The notes: generated from the sequence alone by a model not told the origin. A DNA stretch of 64,000 bases from Methanobacteriota archaeon (GCA_009758405.1 WSBC01000024.1:25463-89462); one strand, 5' to 3'. Counted from the stretch's first letter, positions 9,757-21,286 are shown. Numbers and translations: made by a program.

Positions 9757-10410
9757 ATGAAGGGCTTTAGATGCATGCTTGTTACATGGAAAAACATTGA
9801 GGATTGGGTTTCTGAGGTAATAAAAAAGATTGAACTGGATAAATATAATCCAGAAGTGATTATAGGCCTAGCAAGGGGTGGTCTTGTACCTGCAAGGCTT
9901 ATATCTGATAGGATGCAGATTAAGGATCTCTATGCCGTTAAGACAGAGCATTGGGGAATTACCGCAACACCTGATGGCCAGGCAAGGATCACCCAAACAT
10001 TACCTATTAATATTTCAGGGAAAAGAGTTCTTGTTGTTGATGATATAACGGATACAGGACAGAGCCTTAGTCTTGCTGTTGATCACGTAAAAAATATGGG
10101 GCCCAGTGAGTTAAAATCAGCAACATTATTGCATATACTCCATTCAAAGTACATTCCCGATTATTATGCTGATGTTGTTCCAGAGGACAAATGGACATGG
10201 TTTATTTTCCCTTGGAATGTTTATGAGGATTTAACAAACATTACATTGAAAATAATGGATGAAAATCAGGTTACAATTGAATCGCTTCAGGATATATATG
10301 AAAAATATTTTCAGATAAAACCAAAAAAGTCACAGCTAAATGAAACATTGTCAATACTTATAAAAAAGGGGAAGATTGTGAGGGATGGAAAAATATACAA
10401 GAAATTATAA
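9757..10410 (+). CDS. Purine-type phosphoribosyltransferase
   Basis: PRPP motif VLVVDDITDTGQSL and IIGLARGGLVPARLISDRM. Confidence 0.88.
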   Translation: MKGFRCMLVTWKNIEDWVSEVIKKIELDKYNPEVIIGLARGGLVPARLISDRMQIKDLYAVKTEHWGITATPDGQARITQTLPINISGKRVLVVDDITDTGQSLSLAVDHVKNMGPSELKSATLLHILHSKYIPDYYADVVPEDKWTWFIFPWNVYEDLTNITLKIMDENQVTIESLQDIYEKYFQIKPKKSQLNETLSILIKKGKIVRDGKIYKKL

Positions 10411-10740
10411 TGTTTTTTCAACAGTTTTTGATATCTCGCGCTGAAATATTGTAATAAGATCCTCTAAAATCTCCTTTTTCATATCCTCAGGCATTGATGC
10501 TATAATAAGTGAAATGAAGGATTTTGAAAATTCAGTAGTGGCAGCAATTTCGTGCAATTTTGCATCAGTGTATTTTTTAATTGCCTCCCTAATTCCCTTT
10601 TTAATTTCTGGATTTTTTTCTAAAATATTTTTAAGATAATCCTTAAGTTCATCCTTTACAATATCCCTTAGAACCTCAGAAAAAAGATTTTCATCTGGCA
10701 AAGATTTCTCCACCATCTTCATTATCTCATTAATATCCAT
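10405..10740 (-). CDS. Hypothetical protein, helical
   Basis: 111-aa charged ORF, co-directional with the zpr1-like gene. Confidence 0.5.
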   Translation of the reverse strand: MDINEIMKMVEKSLPDENLFSEVLRDIVKDELKDYLKNILEKNPEIKKGIREAIKKYTDAKLHEIAATTEFSKSFISLIIASMPEDMKKEILEDLITIFQREISKTVEKTL

Positions 10741-10755
10741 GTTTTTTGTTATATC

Positions 10756-11271
10756 TTAGTCAATATTAAGATTTCCCCTCTCTATCTTTGCCCTATCACT
10801 AATTATGGCGCTATTACCGCTAGGATCGTTTATTATTATTGTAAGCCTCTCAAGCCCATTTCTCATTTTTCCAATCTTTTTTAGTCTTTCCAAAATTTCT
10901 TTTCTCTCATTCTCACTAGAATCCCTTAAAAGCTGTGACATTACATTTATTATCCTTAAAAGTAGGCCCTCCACATTTGAAACAAAGGACTCCCCATATG
11001 TTACTGGATCTATAGATACACCAATCTCAGGTATCATAATGCTTGCGTGTGATGATCTTATTACTCTTACCTTAAGATCTTCCTCACCCGAGGCCACAAA
11101 AGTAATTTTTACTGGTTCTTTCTGGTCGACCAAAAGAACGTCATTATGCCTGTAACCGCATGAAGAACAGTAGCTGGAAATTAGGAGCATCCTACCAAAA
11201 TATTCAATATTTTCCTCTCTAAAGTTTGTTTCAAGCGTATCCTTGCCACAAACAGGACATCTTTCCCTCAT
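10756..11271 (-). CDS. ZPR1-type zinc finger protein
   Basis: CPVCGKDTLETNF...SSYCSSCGYRHNDV. Confidence 0.85.
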   Translation of the reverse strand: MRERCPVCGKDTLETNFREENIEYFGRMLLISSYCSSCGYRHNDVLLVDQKEPVKITFVASGEEDLKVRVIRSSHASIMIPEIGVSIDPVTYGESFVSNVEGLLLRIINVMSQLLRDSSENERKEILERLKKIGKMRNGLERLTIIINDPSGNSAIISDRAKIERGNLNID

Positions 11272-12320
11272 TTTTGCTCAAGCCAATCCCTTAGTCTTCC
11301 AATTACAATATATTTTTTATTTTTAAGAGAATCAACAGATTTTGAACCTGTAAGGAACATCGCCGCCTTCAATTCCTCCACTATACTCTGCATTTCATCA
11401 AGTAGGGGCTTATATCCCTCTTTTGCATATTTAAGCACATGACCTGCCATACCCACCAAATCTGCTCCTATAACCAGGGATCTAGCAACATCAAGGCCGT
11501 TCCTTATCCCACCTGAGGATATAATCTTAACACCCAAACCTTTTGTTCTGATTACAGAATATGGTGAAGGTATACCCCAGTCCCAATAGGTCAAACCGAG
11601 CCTTTCCCTTATTTTGTCATTTATTTCCTTTGCCCTGTAATGTTCAACTGCTGCAAAGGATGTTCCTGAGACCCCAGATACATCTATTGCCATCACACCA
11701 GCCCTTTTTAATCTCAGAGCAATATCAAAATCTATCCCTGCACCGGTTTCTTTGGCTATAACAGGGAACTTGGAGCATATGTCCTTTAGTCTCATCTCTA
11801 TACCACTTGCCCTCTTATCCCCCTCTGGCTGAACTACCTCCTGTAGAAAGTTAAAATGTATGTCTAGAAAATGTGCATCCAGTGTGTTCATTATAAATGA
11901 GAGCTCATCATCGTTAACAGCCTTTTCATGGTGCTGCTCTATTAGCTGAGGTGCCCCAATATTTGCAATCCTTAGAGGTATGTCATAGTCCCTTATTACA
12001 GAAAAAGTGTCCATTAACTCCCTGTTCTTAAGCAAAACCCTCTGACTACCAACACCCATGCCAATCTGAAGCTCAGAGGCCACTTTAGCTATATTCTCAT
12101 TTATCACTTTTGCCTGTGGAAAACCACCAGTCATTGATTCTATAATTATTGGATACTTTAGGTTCCTTCTATAAAAGTATGTTTCTGTGGAAATGTTATC
12201 GTAATTTATTTCAGGCATTGCATTGTGAATTAAATATATATCATCCCAGTAATTATAGTGTGCCATAACATCCTTTTCAGATGCGATTGAAACATGGTCA
12301 GATTTTCTATTTTCTATCAT
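11268..12320 (-). CDS. fni: Type 2 isopentenyl-diphosphate delta-isomerase
   Basis: IIESMTGG, GVGSQR, KETGAGI, DVSGVSGTSFAAVEHYR, SSGGIRNGLDVARSL motifs. Confidence 0.95.
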   Translation of the reverse strand: MIENRKSDHVSIASEKDVMAHYNYWDDIYLIHNAMPEINYDNISTETYFYRRNLKYPIIIESMTGGFPQAKVINENIAKVASELQIGMGVGSQRVLLKNRELMDTFSVIRDYDIPLRIANIGAPQLIEQHHEKAVNDDELSFIMNTLDAHFLDIHFNFLQEVVQPEGDKRASGIEMRLKDICSKFPVIAKETGAGIDFDIALRLKRAGVMAIDVSGVSGTSFAAVEHYRAKEINDKIRERLGLTYWDWGIPSPYSVIRTKGLGVKIISSGGIRNGLDVARSLVIGADLVGMAGHVLKYAKEGYKPLLDEMQSIVEELKAAMFLTGSKSVDSLKNKKYIVIGRLRDWLEQK

Positions 12321-13060
12321 GGTAACACCCTCGTTCCTTTAACATAATCACCAACCATTGCCCTTCTCAACCTCCCCCTTACAAGACCATTAATCACAAG
12401 AACATCAATACCGAGCCTTGCAATGGCCCTCATGGCCCTCATCTTACCCTCCATCGATCCAGTTACATCTGGAAAAATGCCATCGAATTGTATGTTATCC
12501 TTTGAAGAAACAGTTTCTAAAAGTATTGCATCATCATAAACCTTAGGATTTTTGTCGTATATTCCATCCACATCAGTGACAAAAATTACCCTTTCTGGCC
12601 TTAATGCCTTTGCAAGATGGAATGCTATTTGATCACCAGAACATATGCTCATTCCCTTCTTTGGATCAAGAACAATATCACCGTAGATCACAGGTATAAA
12701 ACCCCTTTGAATATAGTCGACAAACCTCCTATAATTGAATTCTTCACCCACCATATGGAATGAATGCAAGGGTAATGTAATTGCGGGCTTACCGTTCCTT
12801 ATGAGATATTCAATGATCTTTGTGTTAAGTTCCTGAAGATCCCTTGATACCTTTGAATATTCTAGCCTATTTTCCTCTTTTAATCCATCATTTAAATGAT
12901 GTATATCTGCCAGATAGTGACCAAATGATCCTGCACCATGAATTAATATTGAATCATTTGGATAAAATTCATATGCAAGTCTTTTAATAATATTCTCCCT
13001 TATTTTCCTGTATTTCCCCTTGTTAGTGATTACACTGCCACCTATCTTTACAATAAGCAT
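12317..13060 (-). CDS. ipk: Isopentenyl phosphate kinase
   Basis: Amino-acid-kinase fold: VKIGGSVITNKGK, LIHGAGSFGHYLA, VIYGDIVLD, VTDVDGIYDKNPK, DVTGSMEGKM; next to fni. Confidence 0.93.
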   Translation of the reverse strand: MLIVKIGGSVITNKGKYRKIRENIIKRLAYEFYPNDSILIHGAGSFGHYLADIHHLNDGLKEENRLEYSKVSRDLQELNTKIIEYLIRNGKPAITLPLHSFHMVGEEFNYRRFVDYIQRGFIPVIYGDIVLDPKKGMSICSGDQIAFHLAKALRPERVIFVTDVDGIYDKNPKVYDDAILLETVSSKDNIQFDGIFPDVTGSMEGKMRAMRAIARLGIDVLVINGLVRGRLRRAMVGDYVKGTRVLP

Positions 13061-14371
13061 CTAGGACACCAGTTCAAGAAGAGAAGGATCAACCAATTCC
13101 TTGGGGTATCCCAGTCTTATGGCCATTGAAAGGAAGTTTTTGGCCGCAAATTTATTTCCCTTTTCGTTTGCTATTCTTGCCTTATAATACCATGCAACCG
13201 GGTTTTTTTGATCCTTTTGAACTATATTGTTGAAGAATTTTTCAGCAGAATCCTTATCACCAGATACGAAGGCTCTTATTCCATCCTTTTCTGGAAAGAA
13301 ATCCTCTATTGTCTTTAGATCTATACCTGCCTTAAGTATTTCTTCAACAGCAGGAAGTAGATCCATGGACCTCCCTATGGATGATAAAAGCCTATCAAGC
13401 TTCTCCCTAAATGATTCATTTGATCCAAAGTTTTTAAGGTGCTTTCTCAGGGTAGGGGGATCATAAAGTGCAATCATTAGGGTATTCTCGTCCGGTTCTT
13501 CTTCCCCAAAAGTGAGTTCTCCAAAGAGATCCTCCGCAACTTCTTCCTTTTCTTCCATCTGCGATTTCAATATTATCAATTCAGGATCATCAGGCGCAAG
13601 CTTCTCCACCTTCTCTATAAATTGCTGTGCCTCAGATTTTTTCCCCATTGATAATAACATTCTTGCCTTAGCCTTCAATAACTGGGGATTGTTTGGTAAG
13701 AGCTTTAGCCCCTCATCAACTAAATCCAAACTATTTTTTGATAGTGCCAGCTGGAGGTAAATCATTGCCGCCTCCTCCTTCATTCCCTTTGAAATGTAAA
13801 AATTTAGTTTTTCATTTAATGCATCCATATCGTTTGGGTTTACTGCTAATATCTTGTCAAGGAGTTCTATTTTATTTTCTGAATATTTCATAGCCTCTCT
13901 GTACCATTTGATTGCCTCGGAATCCTCATGCCTTATCCTAAATAGGTCACCAAGTAGTTCCATTGCCTTGTAATTAGTGGGGTCAAGTTCTATTGCCTTT
14001 TTAAGATTTACAATAGCATATGGAATCTGTAAATTCTGGCTGATTAAAATCCTGCCTATCTCATACCATGCCTTGACATTTTTTGGATCCAGCTCCTTTA
14101 CCTTTTCAAAATAATCTATGCTTTTATCCTTATCGCTCAATTCAAAAAGTAATTCTCCAGCCTCCAATAATATTTTTATTACCTCCTCCTTATTTTCCTC
14201 AATTGCCATCTTTTCACTTTGATCTGCATCACTGATAAGCCTGTGTATCTTTCTTAATGTAACCTTGGCATTGTTGGGATTTGTCTTTGCCTCATTTCTA
14301 CCCTGCTCTAAAAGATCTCTGAGCATCTGCATAAAGGTGGTAGAAGGTCCTCTTCTTCCAAGTAAAGGCAT
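13061..14371 (-). CDS. TPR-repeat protein
   Basis: Multiple 34-residue TPR-like units, e.g. YFEKVKELDPKNVKAWYEIGRIL. Confidence 0.85.
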   Translation of the reverse strand: MPLLGRRGPSTTFMQMLRDLLEQGRNEAKTNPNNAKVTLRKIHRLISDADQSEKMAIEENKEEVIKILLEAGELLFELSDKDKSIDYFEKVKELDPKNVKAWYEIGRILISQNLQIPYAIVNLKKAIELDPTNYKAMELLGDLFRIRHEDSEAIKWYREAMKYSENKIELLDKILAVNPNDMDALNEKLNFYISKGMKEEAAMIYLQLALSKNSLDLVDEGLKLLPNNPQLLKAKARMLLSMGKKSEAQQFIEKVEKLAPDDPELIILKSQMEEKEEVAEDLFGELTFGEEEPDENTLMIALYDPPTLRKHLKNFGSNESFREKLDRLLSSIGRSMDLLPAVEEILKAGIDLKTIEDFFPEKDGIRAFVSGDKDSAEKFFNNIVQKDQKNPVAWYYKARIANEKGNKFAAKNFLSMAIRLGYPKELVDPSLLELVS

Positions 14372-14490
14372 GTTCTTTTATATATTCTTTTCACTAATAA
14401 ATTCTTCGATTTTTAAATTATAAAATAGTTAATGTGTAAGAAATATTTATATAGAAGAACTATTTTATCCGATAAAGAGGTGAAAGGTAG

Positions 14491-16125
14491 ATGATGGCAG
14501 GACAGCCAATATTAATTCTTAAGGAAGGTACAAAGAGAGAAACTGGAAGAGATGCAATGAAAAATAACATTCAAGCTGCGATTGCAATAGCGGAGGCAGT
14601 GAGATCCACTCTTGGACCTAGGGGAATGGACAAGATGCTAGTAGATTCCCTTGGGGATGTTGTGATTACAAATGATGGTGTTACAATAATGAAGGAGATA
14701 GAGGTGGAGCATCCTGCTGCCAAGATGATGGTAGAGGTAGCAAAGACACAGGATACAGAGGTGGGCGATGGTACAACAACAGCAGTTATGCTTGCAGGTG
14801 AACTTCTCAAGCAGGCTCAACAGCTTCTTGAGCAGAACGTTCATCCAACGGTAATATCAACAGGGTACAGGATGGCGGCGGAAAAGGCCAAGGAAATACT
14901 TGAAAAAATATCAAGGGGCATATCTGAAAAGGATGATGATGTGCTTAAAAAGATAGCTATGACTGCCCTTGGAAGCAAGGGAGCAAGCATGAGCAAGGAT
15001 CTACTTGCAGATATTTCTGTGAAGGCTGTTAAAAAGATAATTGAAACAGTTGATGGAAAAAGGATTGCTGACCTGAACAATGTACAGGTGGTAAAGAAAC
15101 AGGGAGGATCCATTGATGATACACAGATCATAGATGGAATAATCGTAGATAAAGAGAAGGCACATCCTGATATGCCACAGGTGGTGAAGAATGCAAAGAT
15201 TGCTCTTCTAAATGCTGCACTTGAAATTAAGAAACCTGAGATTGATACAAACATACAGATAAGGGATCCATCAATGATACATTCATTCCTAGAGGAAGAG
15301 GAAAAGATGCTTAAGGAAATGGTGGAAAAAATCGCTGCTACTGGGGCAAATGTGGTATTTTCACAGAAGGGAATTGATGATATGGCACAGCACTTCCTTG
15401 CAAAGAAGGGCATATATGCCGCAAGAAGGGTAAAGAAGAGTGATATGGAGAAGCTTGAAAAGGCCACAGGTGCAAAGATAGTTATGAACCTTGACGATCT
15501 TACTCCCAACGACCTTGGACAGGCAGAAAAAGTGGAGGAGATCAAGATAGGAGAAGACCACCTCACATTTGTCACTGGATGCAAGAATCCAAAGGCAGTT
15601 TCAATACTTGTCAGGGGAGGCACAGAACACGTTGTGGATGAGATAGAAAGATCAATACAGGATGCCCTTCATGTGGTAGCAAAGGCAATAGAGGATGGGA
15701 AAGTAGTAACAGGTGCAGGCTCCGCAGCTATAGAAATATCCCTGGGCCTGAGGGAATATGCCTCAAGTGTAGGTGGAAGGGAGCAACTGGCAATCGAGAA
15801 GTTTGCAGATGCAATGGAAATAGTTCCCAGGACCCTTTCAGAGAATGCTGGTCTGGATCCCATAGACATGATAATAAGCCTGAGAAAGGCACATAAGGAT
15901 GGAAATAAAAACCATGGTGTAAATGTGTTCTCAGGTCAGATAGAGGATATGTGGAAACTTGGAGTAATAGAGCCAATCAGGGTAGGTCAGCAGGCTATAG
16001 ATTCAGCCACAGAGGCAGCAGTGATGATTCTTAGGATTGATGATGTGGTGGCTGCAAAAGGAGGAGCAGCAGGCGCAAAACAGCCAGAGAAGAAGAAATC
16101 TGAGGAATCCGAATCCTCAGATTAA
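14491..16125 (+). CDS. thsA: Thermosome (group II chaperonin) subunit
   Basis: [54 protein letters not shown]. Confidence 0.98.
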   Translation: MMAGQPILILKEGTKRETGRDAMKNNIQAAIAIAEAVRSTLGPRGMDKMLVDSLGDVVITNDGVTIMKEIEVEHPAAKMMVEVAKTQDTEVGDGTTTAVMLAGELLKQAQQLLEQNVHPTVISTGYRMAAEKAKEILEKISRGISEKDDDVLKKIAMTALGSKGASMSKDLLADISVKAVKKIIETVDGKRIADLNNVQVVKKQGGSIDDTQIIDGIIVDKEKAHPDMPQVVKNAKIALLNAALEIKKPEIDTNIQIRDPSMIHSFLEEEEKMLKEMVEKIAATGANVVFSQKGIDDMAQHFLAKKGIYAARRVKKSDMEKLEKATGAKIVMNLDDLTPNDLGQAEKVEEIKIGEDHLTFVTGCKNPKAVSILVRGGTEHVVDEIERSIQDALHVVAKAIEDGKVVTGAGSAAIEISLGLREYASSVGGREQLAIEKFADAMEIVPRTLSENAGLDPIDMIISLRKAHKDGNKNHGVNVFSGQIEDMWKLGVIEPIRVGQQAIDSATEAAVMILRIDDVVAAKGGAAGAKQPEKKKSEESESSD

Positions 16126-17325
16126 AATCCTTTTTGAAGCCTTTTTTACCTTTTCCACAAAATCTTTCTCTGTTACCACCATTATTTCATAATCATATGG
16201 TCTTCTAGACCTGATTGCCTTTACTATTCTTGATTCCTCACTTAGTTTTACTATTTTTCCATTTTTAGTCAAATTCAAGTCAAGGCCACTGAACCTTGAT
16301 GTTTCATTTACAGGAAAGTCAACAATAACATATTCCTGGGGTATTCCAGATTCCTCAGCAATCTCCCTTTCAATCCTTTTTGGATCAATCTTTTTAAGAT
16401 CCTCTGGAAGTTCTTCTAGATAATATGCCCTCTTGAAAAGGTTCCTGTATTTTATCCTTAGTCCAATCTCCCTTGCAAAACCATTTGAATTTATTAGCAT
16501 TGATAAAAGTTCAGAATCATTCATTGAAACCAGCTTGAATGGATCCATCTTAATATAATTCAGCGCTTTGCAGATCATAAGTTCTGCAATCCTTGCAGTC
16601 TTATGGAAATAAACAGAAGAGTACATGAGTGCTCTTGCCACCATCACACCCTCTAGAGCCTCTTTCCCCTTTATATCAAAAACTATCTCATTCTCATAAA
16701 GACCTATTGTATTGTATATTCTTTGAATATCAATTATACCGTAGGCTACACCTGTATAATGTGAATCCCTTAAAAGATAGTCAAGCTGGTCAGCATCCAG
16801 ATCCCCAGAAATTATTTCACCAAGATAATTGTGTTCATTGAACCCCATATTCTTTTTATTGAACCTTATTATATTTACAATATCTTTGCTATCTATAGAG
16901 TACTCCTCAAGTATTTCCCCTATAAATCTCCTTTTTCCAGGATATTCACCTATAATGTCAATATCACCAAATATTATCTTTGCACCAATATCCTCATGTC
17001 TAAGGCCTGTCCTTTCATAAATATAATCCTCCAGGGCATGTGAAAAGGGTGGATGCCCTATGTCATGGAGAAGGCCAGAAATCTTCAGTAGGTTAATCTC
17101 ATATATATCAAGATTAAGATTGTTTCCAAGAACACCTGCAATATGCGAAACTCCAAGCGAATGTTCTAGCCTTGTATGGTTTGCACCAGGAAAAACTAAA
17201 TAATTCAATCCAAGTTGTCTGACATTGCTCATCCTCTGTACCTCAGGGGACTCGAGAATTGAAAGTAAAGGCTCCTCCACCCTGATGCTCCCATGGATTG
17301 AATCATGTATGATTTTAAATTCCAT
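16117..17325 (-). CDS. HD-superfamily phosphohydrolase
   Basis: [48 protein letters not shown]. Confidence 0.92.
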   Translation of the reverse strand: MEFKIIHDSIHGSIRVEEPLLSILESPEVQRMSNVRQLGLNYLVFPGANHTRLEHSLGVSHIAGVLGNNLNLDIYEINLLKISGLLHDIGHPPFSHALEDYIYERTGLRHEDIGAKIIFGDIDIIGEYPGKRRFIGEILEEYSIDSKDIVNIIRFNKKNMGFNEHNYLGEIISGDLDADQLDYLLRDSHYTGVAYGIIDIQRIYNTIGLYENEIVFDIKGKEALEGVMVARALMYSSVYFHKTARIAELMICKALNYIKMDPFKLVSMNDSELLSMLINSNGFAREIGLRIKYRNLFKRAYYLEELPEDLKKIDPKRIEREIAEESGIPQEYVIVDFPVNETSRFSGLDLNLTKNGKIVKLSEESRIVKAIRSRRPYDYEIMVVTEKDFVEKVKKASKRILI

Positions 17326-17343
17326 TTTACCACTTTTGAGATT

Positions 17344-17655
17344 TGGTACCAGGCCACTGGGGTGGGGTTAAGGAATGATAGTAGCTTTCCCTGCCCCCGC
17401 CTCCATCCCGCACCCCTCCGAGCATCGCAGGTTCACGGTGCCGCTGCTCCCTTCCGGGCCTGGCGGTTTTCCCGTGATAAAGGCACCCTTGCCTCCCTTT
17501 GGAGGCAGGTATGCCACCCCCAATCCCGGAGGACAGGATTTCAATAGCTGCAGGACAGGACTCCTACCATTCCCTCTCCCGCCCCCAGCAGTCGCCCCTG
17601 CATCTAGACTTCAGGTAAAGGGGAACGCCTACCTCCCCCGGCCTAGCCTGGTACC
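17344..17655 (-). ncRNA. Signal recognition particle 7S RNA
   Basis: Minus strand holds the helix-8 segment CCAGGCCCGGAAGGGAGCAGC; ends pair as ggtaccaggc (17345-17354) with gcctggtacc (17646-17655); about 312 nt, strongly GC-rich against an AT-rich background. Confidence 0.92.
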
Positions 17656-17725
17656 ATAATCCTAATTTTGAATTTATTTAAAAATATTTCTGATGTGAAT
17701 TTGAATTGTTTTTATAAAAATTTTT

Positions 17726-19756
17726 TCATTCAATTGCCTTGTATCTTCCTGTAAACGGCTGGTACACAAGATTGTCCCTTGCAAGAACGTTCAATATCTT
17801 TCTCACCTCATGTTCATCTATGCCAGATCTTACCTTTGCTTCCCTTATTATCTCATCCTCCCCTGCATAGCCCTTTCCAGTGGAAAGATCCTTTATTATA
17901 TCCATTATTGTTTCATACTTGCTCCTTTCACCCGATGGAATAGTGCTTACTACCCTGTCTATGTCTATTGTTCCCTCTGGGGTAGTTGCAATGTCCTCTA
18001 TGAAGTGCTGGATTATTTTAATTGCCCTCTTTGCATCCTCAGCAGTGGCAATGTTGCTGAGCCTAGCCCTTGCAGATGCCTGTGTCAATCTTATAAGAGC
18101 CTCCATCTGCCTTGCCGTTATCGGTATGCTCTTAGTTGGTGTTTGGTTGTAAAGATTTCTCATTTTGAGGTAGTATTGCTTGAGCTCCTCCCTTGCATCA
18201 GGCATTATCCTTGGAATTATGTGCTTTTTTGCATATGCAATGTATTTTTTGAAAAATTCATCATCTATTTCCTCTTTTTCACTCTCTCTTTCCATATGAA
18301 CATCCAATATATGATCAGCAATCTGTGAATCTATCTCTCCAGGTATGTCAGGCATCTTGAATATTGCATCAAACCTGGAGAGAAGTGTAGGTGGTAAGTT
18401 CAACTGATCGGACAATGGCCTGGCAACATCGAACCTGCCAAACTTAGGATTTGCTGCAGCAAGTATTGAACACCTAGCCATAAGGGTAGCATTCATACCT
18501 GCCTTTGATATTGTTATTGTCTGCTGTTCCATTGCCTCATGCATAGCTACCCTGTCCTTATCATCCATTTTATCTATTTCATCTATTGCCGCTATTCCAT
18601 TGTCTGCAAGAACTAGAGCACCTGCCTCTAGGGTCCACCTACCTTCGCCAAATTCCTCCTTGGTGGCTGCTGCAGTTAAGCCTGCAGCAGTTGATCCCTT
18701 TCCAGAGGTGTAAATACTTTTTGGTGCTATGTTTGTAATGTATTTCAATAACTGAGATTTTCCTGTTCCAGGATCACCCACGAGCAGTATGTGTATATCC
18801 CCCCTAATCCTTGTACCATCCCTCCTCTTCAACGGTACCCCTCCGAAAAGCTGTAATAATATCGCCTCTTTCTCGATGTCAAGACCAAAAAGTGTACTTG
18901 CTATTTTTTTCCTCAGCTTTTCAATAACATTTTTATCCTGTGCAAATTCCCTTATCCTTTCCACATCCTCCTCAGTCAGATTAATTGACTTGTATTCCTC
19001 CTTTATTGATTCCACATTTATTGCATGAAGGTATATGTCAAAAACAACACTTGGGAATTGCTTGGTGCCCCTCGGCCTTGTTTTAAGTATGCCCGTGATC
19101 CTTACCCTATCTCCAGGCACAACAATCCCCGTAAGATCATCCTCGAGATATACCTGCAGTCTCTGAGGTTGTTCACCACCCCTAATGTCCTCAGGGTTTT
19201 CCTGTACCTCAATCTTTTGAGAGTCTAGAAAAACTGAAAAATCCTCTAATAGCTTGAACTTAGTTTCACCCTTCTTTTTACCACAGCCCTCACAGTATAA
19301 TGGCATTTCAAGGTTTTCAGTCTCTTGATCCTTATAGTTTATATGACCACAAGAGGCACATTCAAAAGCACCAGTGAGAAGTTTTGGCCTTACCTCAGTT
19401 ACCTGCCTCACAAGCCCCTCAATGGTGATCAGCTCCCCTATATTCTTGCTCCTTATCTTTCTAATCTCCCTTAATCTATCATCAGGAATATTTTTCAGTC
19501 TTATATGAACAATCTCAACCTTCTGTTCCTCTGGGAACTTTTTTGCTATTACCTCTTCACCGATCAAAAGCGTTTCTTCAGGGTTTGTGGTCAGATTTTC
19601 TAAAAGTTCTTGGCTAAAATCCTGTATTTCCATAAAATCAATGTATAGGCTCCTTTCCTCTGGATATTTCTCACTCAACATTGATATCTTAAGATTATAG
19701 CCATACTGCATTATGAAGAGATCCCAAAGCTCCCTTATCTCATCTTCGTTTAACAT
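17726..19756 (-). CDS. mcm: Replicative DNA helicase MCM (start chosen at MLNEDEIRELW)
   Basis: LLVGDPGTGKSQLLKYI Walker A, AIDEIDKM Walker B, LSRFDAIF arginine finger, zinc-binding Cys; no intein. Confidence 0.97.
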   Translation of the reverse strand: MLNEDEIRELWDLFIMQYGYNLKISMLSEKYPEERSLYIDFMEIQDFSQELLENLTTNPEETLLIGEEVIAKKFPEEQKVEIVHIRLKNIPDDRLREIRKIRSKNIGELITIEGLVRQVTEVRPKLLTGAFECASCGHINYKDQETENLEMPLYCEGCGKKKGETKFKLLEDFSVFLDSQKIEVQENPEDIRGGEQPQRLQVYLEDDLTGIVVPGDRVRITGILKTRPRGTKQFPSVVFDIYLHAINVESIKEEYKSINLTEEDVERIREFAQDKNVIEKLRKKIASTLFGLDIEKEAILLQLFGGVPLKRRDGTRIRGDIHILLVGDPGTGKSQLLKYITNIAPKSIYTSGKGSTAAGLTAAATKEEFGEGRWTLEAGALVLADNGIAAIDEIDKMDDKDRVAMHEAMEQQTITISKAGMNATLMARCSILAAANPKFGRFDVARPLSDQLNLPPTLLSRFDAIFKMPDIPGEIDSQIADHILDVHMERESEKEEIDDEFFKKYIAYAKKHIIPRIMPDAREELKQYYLKMRNLYNQTPTKSIPITARQMEALIRLTQASARARLSNIATAEDAKRAIKIIQHFIEDIATTPEGTIDIDRVVSTIPSGERSKYETIMDIIKDLSTGKGYAGEDEIIREAKVRSGIDEHEVRKILNVLARDNLVYQPFTGRYKAIE

Positions 19757-20007
19757 CTTAAGAAAATAAAACAATTCTAAAATTAAAACTTTATCGAAAA
19801 ATAATGAAATATTTAATATTCAATAAAAATGGTCTCTAAAATTTTTGTGGAAGTATGCATTCTAGATATAATCTTCTTCAAAATGTTTTCTTTAGAGTTA
19901 CGAAAAATTTTTTGCATCTAAGTCTTCATGATATTCCCTTTTATTATATAAGTCTAAAATTTCCCAAAGGTATTGAATTCCTTTCCATGATTTTCATATA
20001 AATCAAA

Positions 20008-20232
20008 TCATTTCTTCAATTTTTCATTAGTTTTTGGATGATGCGCTTTTGATTCTATTTGCTTTATTCCTTTTTTTGATAGATCTTCAAAATTTTTATT
20101 TTCTTCATTCCTCTTGTCTTTCTTTTTAGCATAAAGTTGTGATCTAAAATACATTAAATTATCCTCTTTGACAATTGTAGGGACAGTTATTTTAAAGATT
20201 CTGATATCTATAATGGGCATAATATTTTTCAA
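20008..20232 (-). CDS. Hypothetical 74-aa ORF, possibly a decayed gene
   Basis: ORF only; low-complexity Lys-rich C-terminus; adjacent coding-like fragment in another frame. Confidence 0.25.
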   Translation of the reverse strand: MKNIMPIIDIRIFKITVPTIVKEDNLMYFRSQLYAKKKDKRNEENKNFEDLSKKGIKQIESKAHHPKTNEKLKK

Positions 20233-20245
20233 AGAGATAAAAATC

Positions 20246-21067
20246 TTAAATTATGTTTATTTTCACACCTTTTTTAATTAATTTTTTTTCTTGAGCGATT
20301 TTTAGTAGAAGATTTATGGATTTTTTACCATCTTCACCCATATCATAAGTTCTTAAATTCACATATTTAAGTGCAAAATTTAATATTGTATTTTCATCAT
20401 TCCCTCTTGCATATTTCATTGCATATTTTAGAGCTTCTTCCTTATTATTTAAAGCATATAATATTGATTCTTTAATTAACCTTAGTATTTCAAGTTTGAT
20501 TTTTTTATCTAAGTCCCTTCTTATTATATTTATTCCTAGGGGCAGCGGTAAATTATCAGCTAACTTGGACCAATTATCATAAAGATTTGAAACAAGTTTC
20601 AAACCATATTTTTTATATGTATCCTGCCCCTCATGAATTAACAAACCTAAATCCACATCACCTCTTATAATGGAATCCATAATATTTTGAAAATTCATTT
20701 CTATTTCTTCCTTTGCCTCATAAAATATTCTGTAAATAAGATAAGAGGTAGTCAATTTTCCAGGGACAGCTATAACTAGGTTTTTAATATCATTTTCATT
20801 GTAGGATTTTTTTGAAACTATAATAGGACCATATCCCTCGCCAAAGCTCCCTCCGGCGGATAGGATATCATATTTTTCAGAAATTAGAAAATATGTGTAA
20901 ACTGATGCTGCTGTTACGTCAATCTTCATACTTATTGCTTTTTTATTTAATGTTTCTATATCTTCCACGCAAAAATCTATTTCAAAAGGCACTTTTATTT
21001 TTTTATTTACAATTGCATGAAACATAAAGGCGTCATCTGCATCTGGTGTATGACAAATTTTTATCAT
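20246..21067 (-). CDS. MqnD-like protein (1,4-dihydroxy-6-naphthoate synthase family)
   Basis: MIKICHTPDADDAFMFHAIV, DVTAASVYTYFLISEKYDILSAGGSFGEGYGPIIVSKK, IHEGQ motifs. Confidence 0.75.
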   Translation of the reverse strand: MIKICHTPDADDAFMFHAIVNKKIKVPFEIDFCVEDIETLNKKAISMKIDVTAASVYTYFLISEKYDILSAGGSFGEGYGPIIVSKKSYNENDIKNLVIAVPGKLTTSYLIYRIFYEAKEEIEMNFQNIMDSIIRGDVDLGLLIHEGQDTYKKYGLKLVSNLYDNWSKLADNLPLPLGINIIRRDLDKKIKLEILRLIKESILYALNNKEEALKYAMKYARGNDENTILNFALKYVNLRTYDMGEDGKKSINLLLKIAQEKKLIKKGVKINII

Positions 21068-21286
21068 AATTTAAGGTAATACTATTTAAATGCAAAAAAC
21101 TTCACATTAAAAATTTAACATATAATTTAGAAGGTTACATAATTTTCAAGGGCTTAAGTTTTGTAAATTTCTGATAATTTTGTTTAGTTATAAATGATAT
21201 TTCTTATATTTAGAAAATCTTTTCAATTTACACATTTAGAATCTTTACCATAATATTTAAATAATGTAGAATGATATTTTTTTGAA

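Noticed and set aside
14841-15623. 260-aa minus-strand ORF opposite the thermosome gene
   Set aside because: Antisense shadow of a well-supported chaperonin gene; Ser/Phe/Ile-rich composition typical of reverse-frame translation.
17305-17659. ORFs 17305-17547 and 17375-17659 (Pro/Ser-rich)
   Set aside because: They cover the SRP RNA on the opposite strand; composition reflects the GC-rich RNA.
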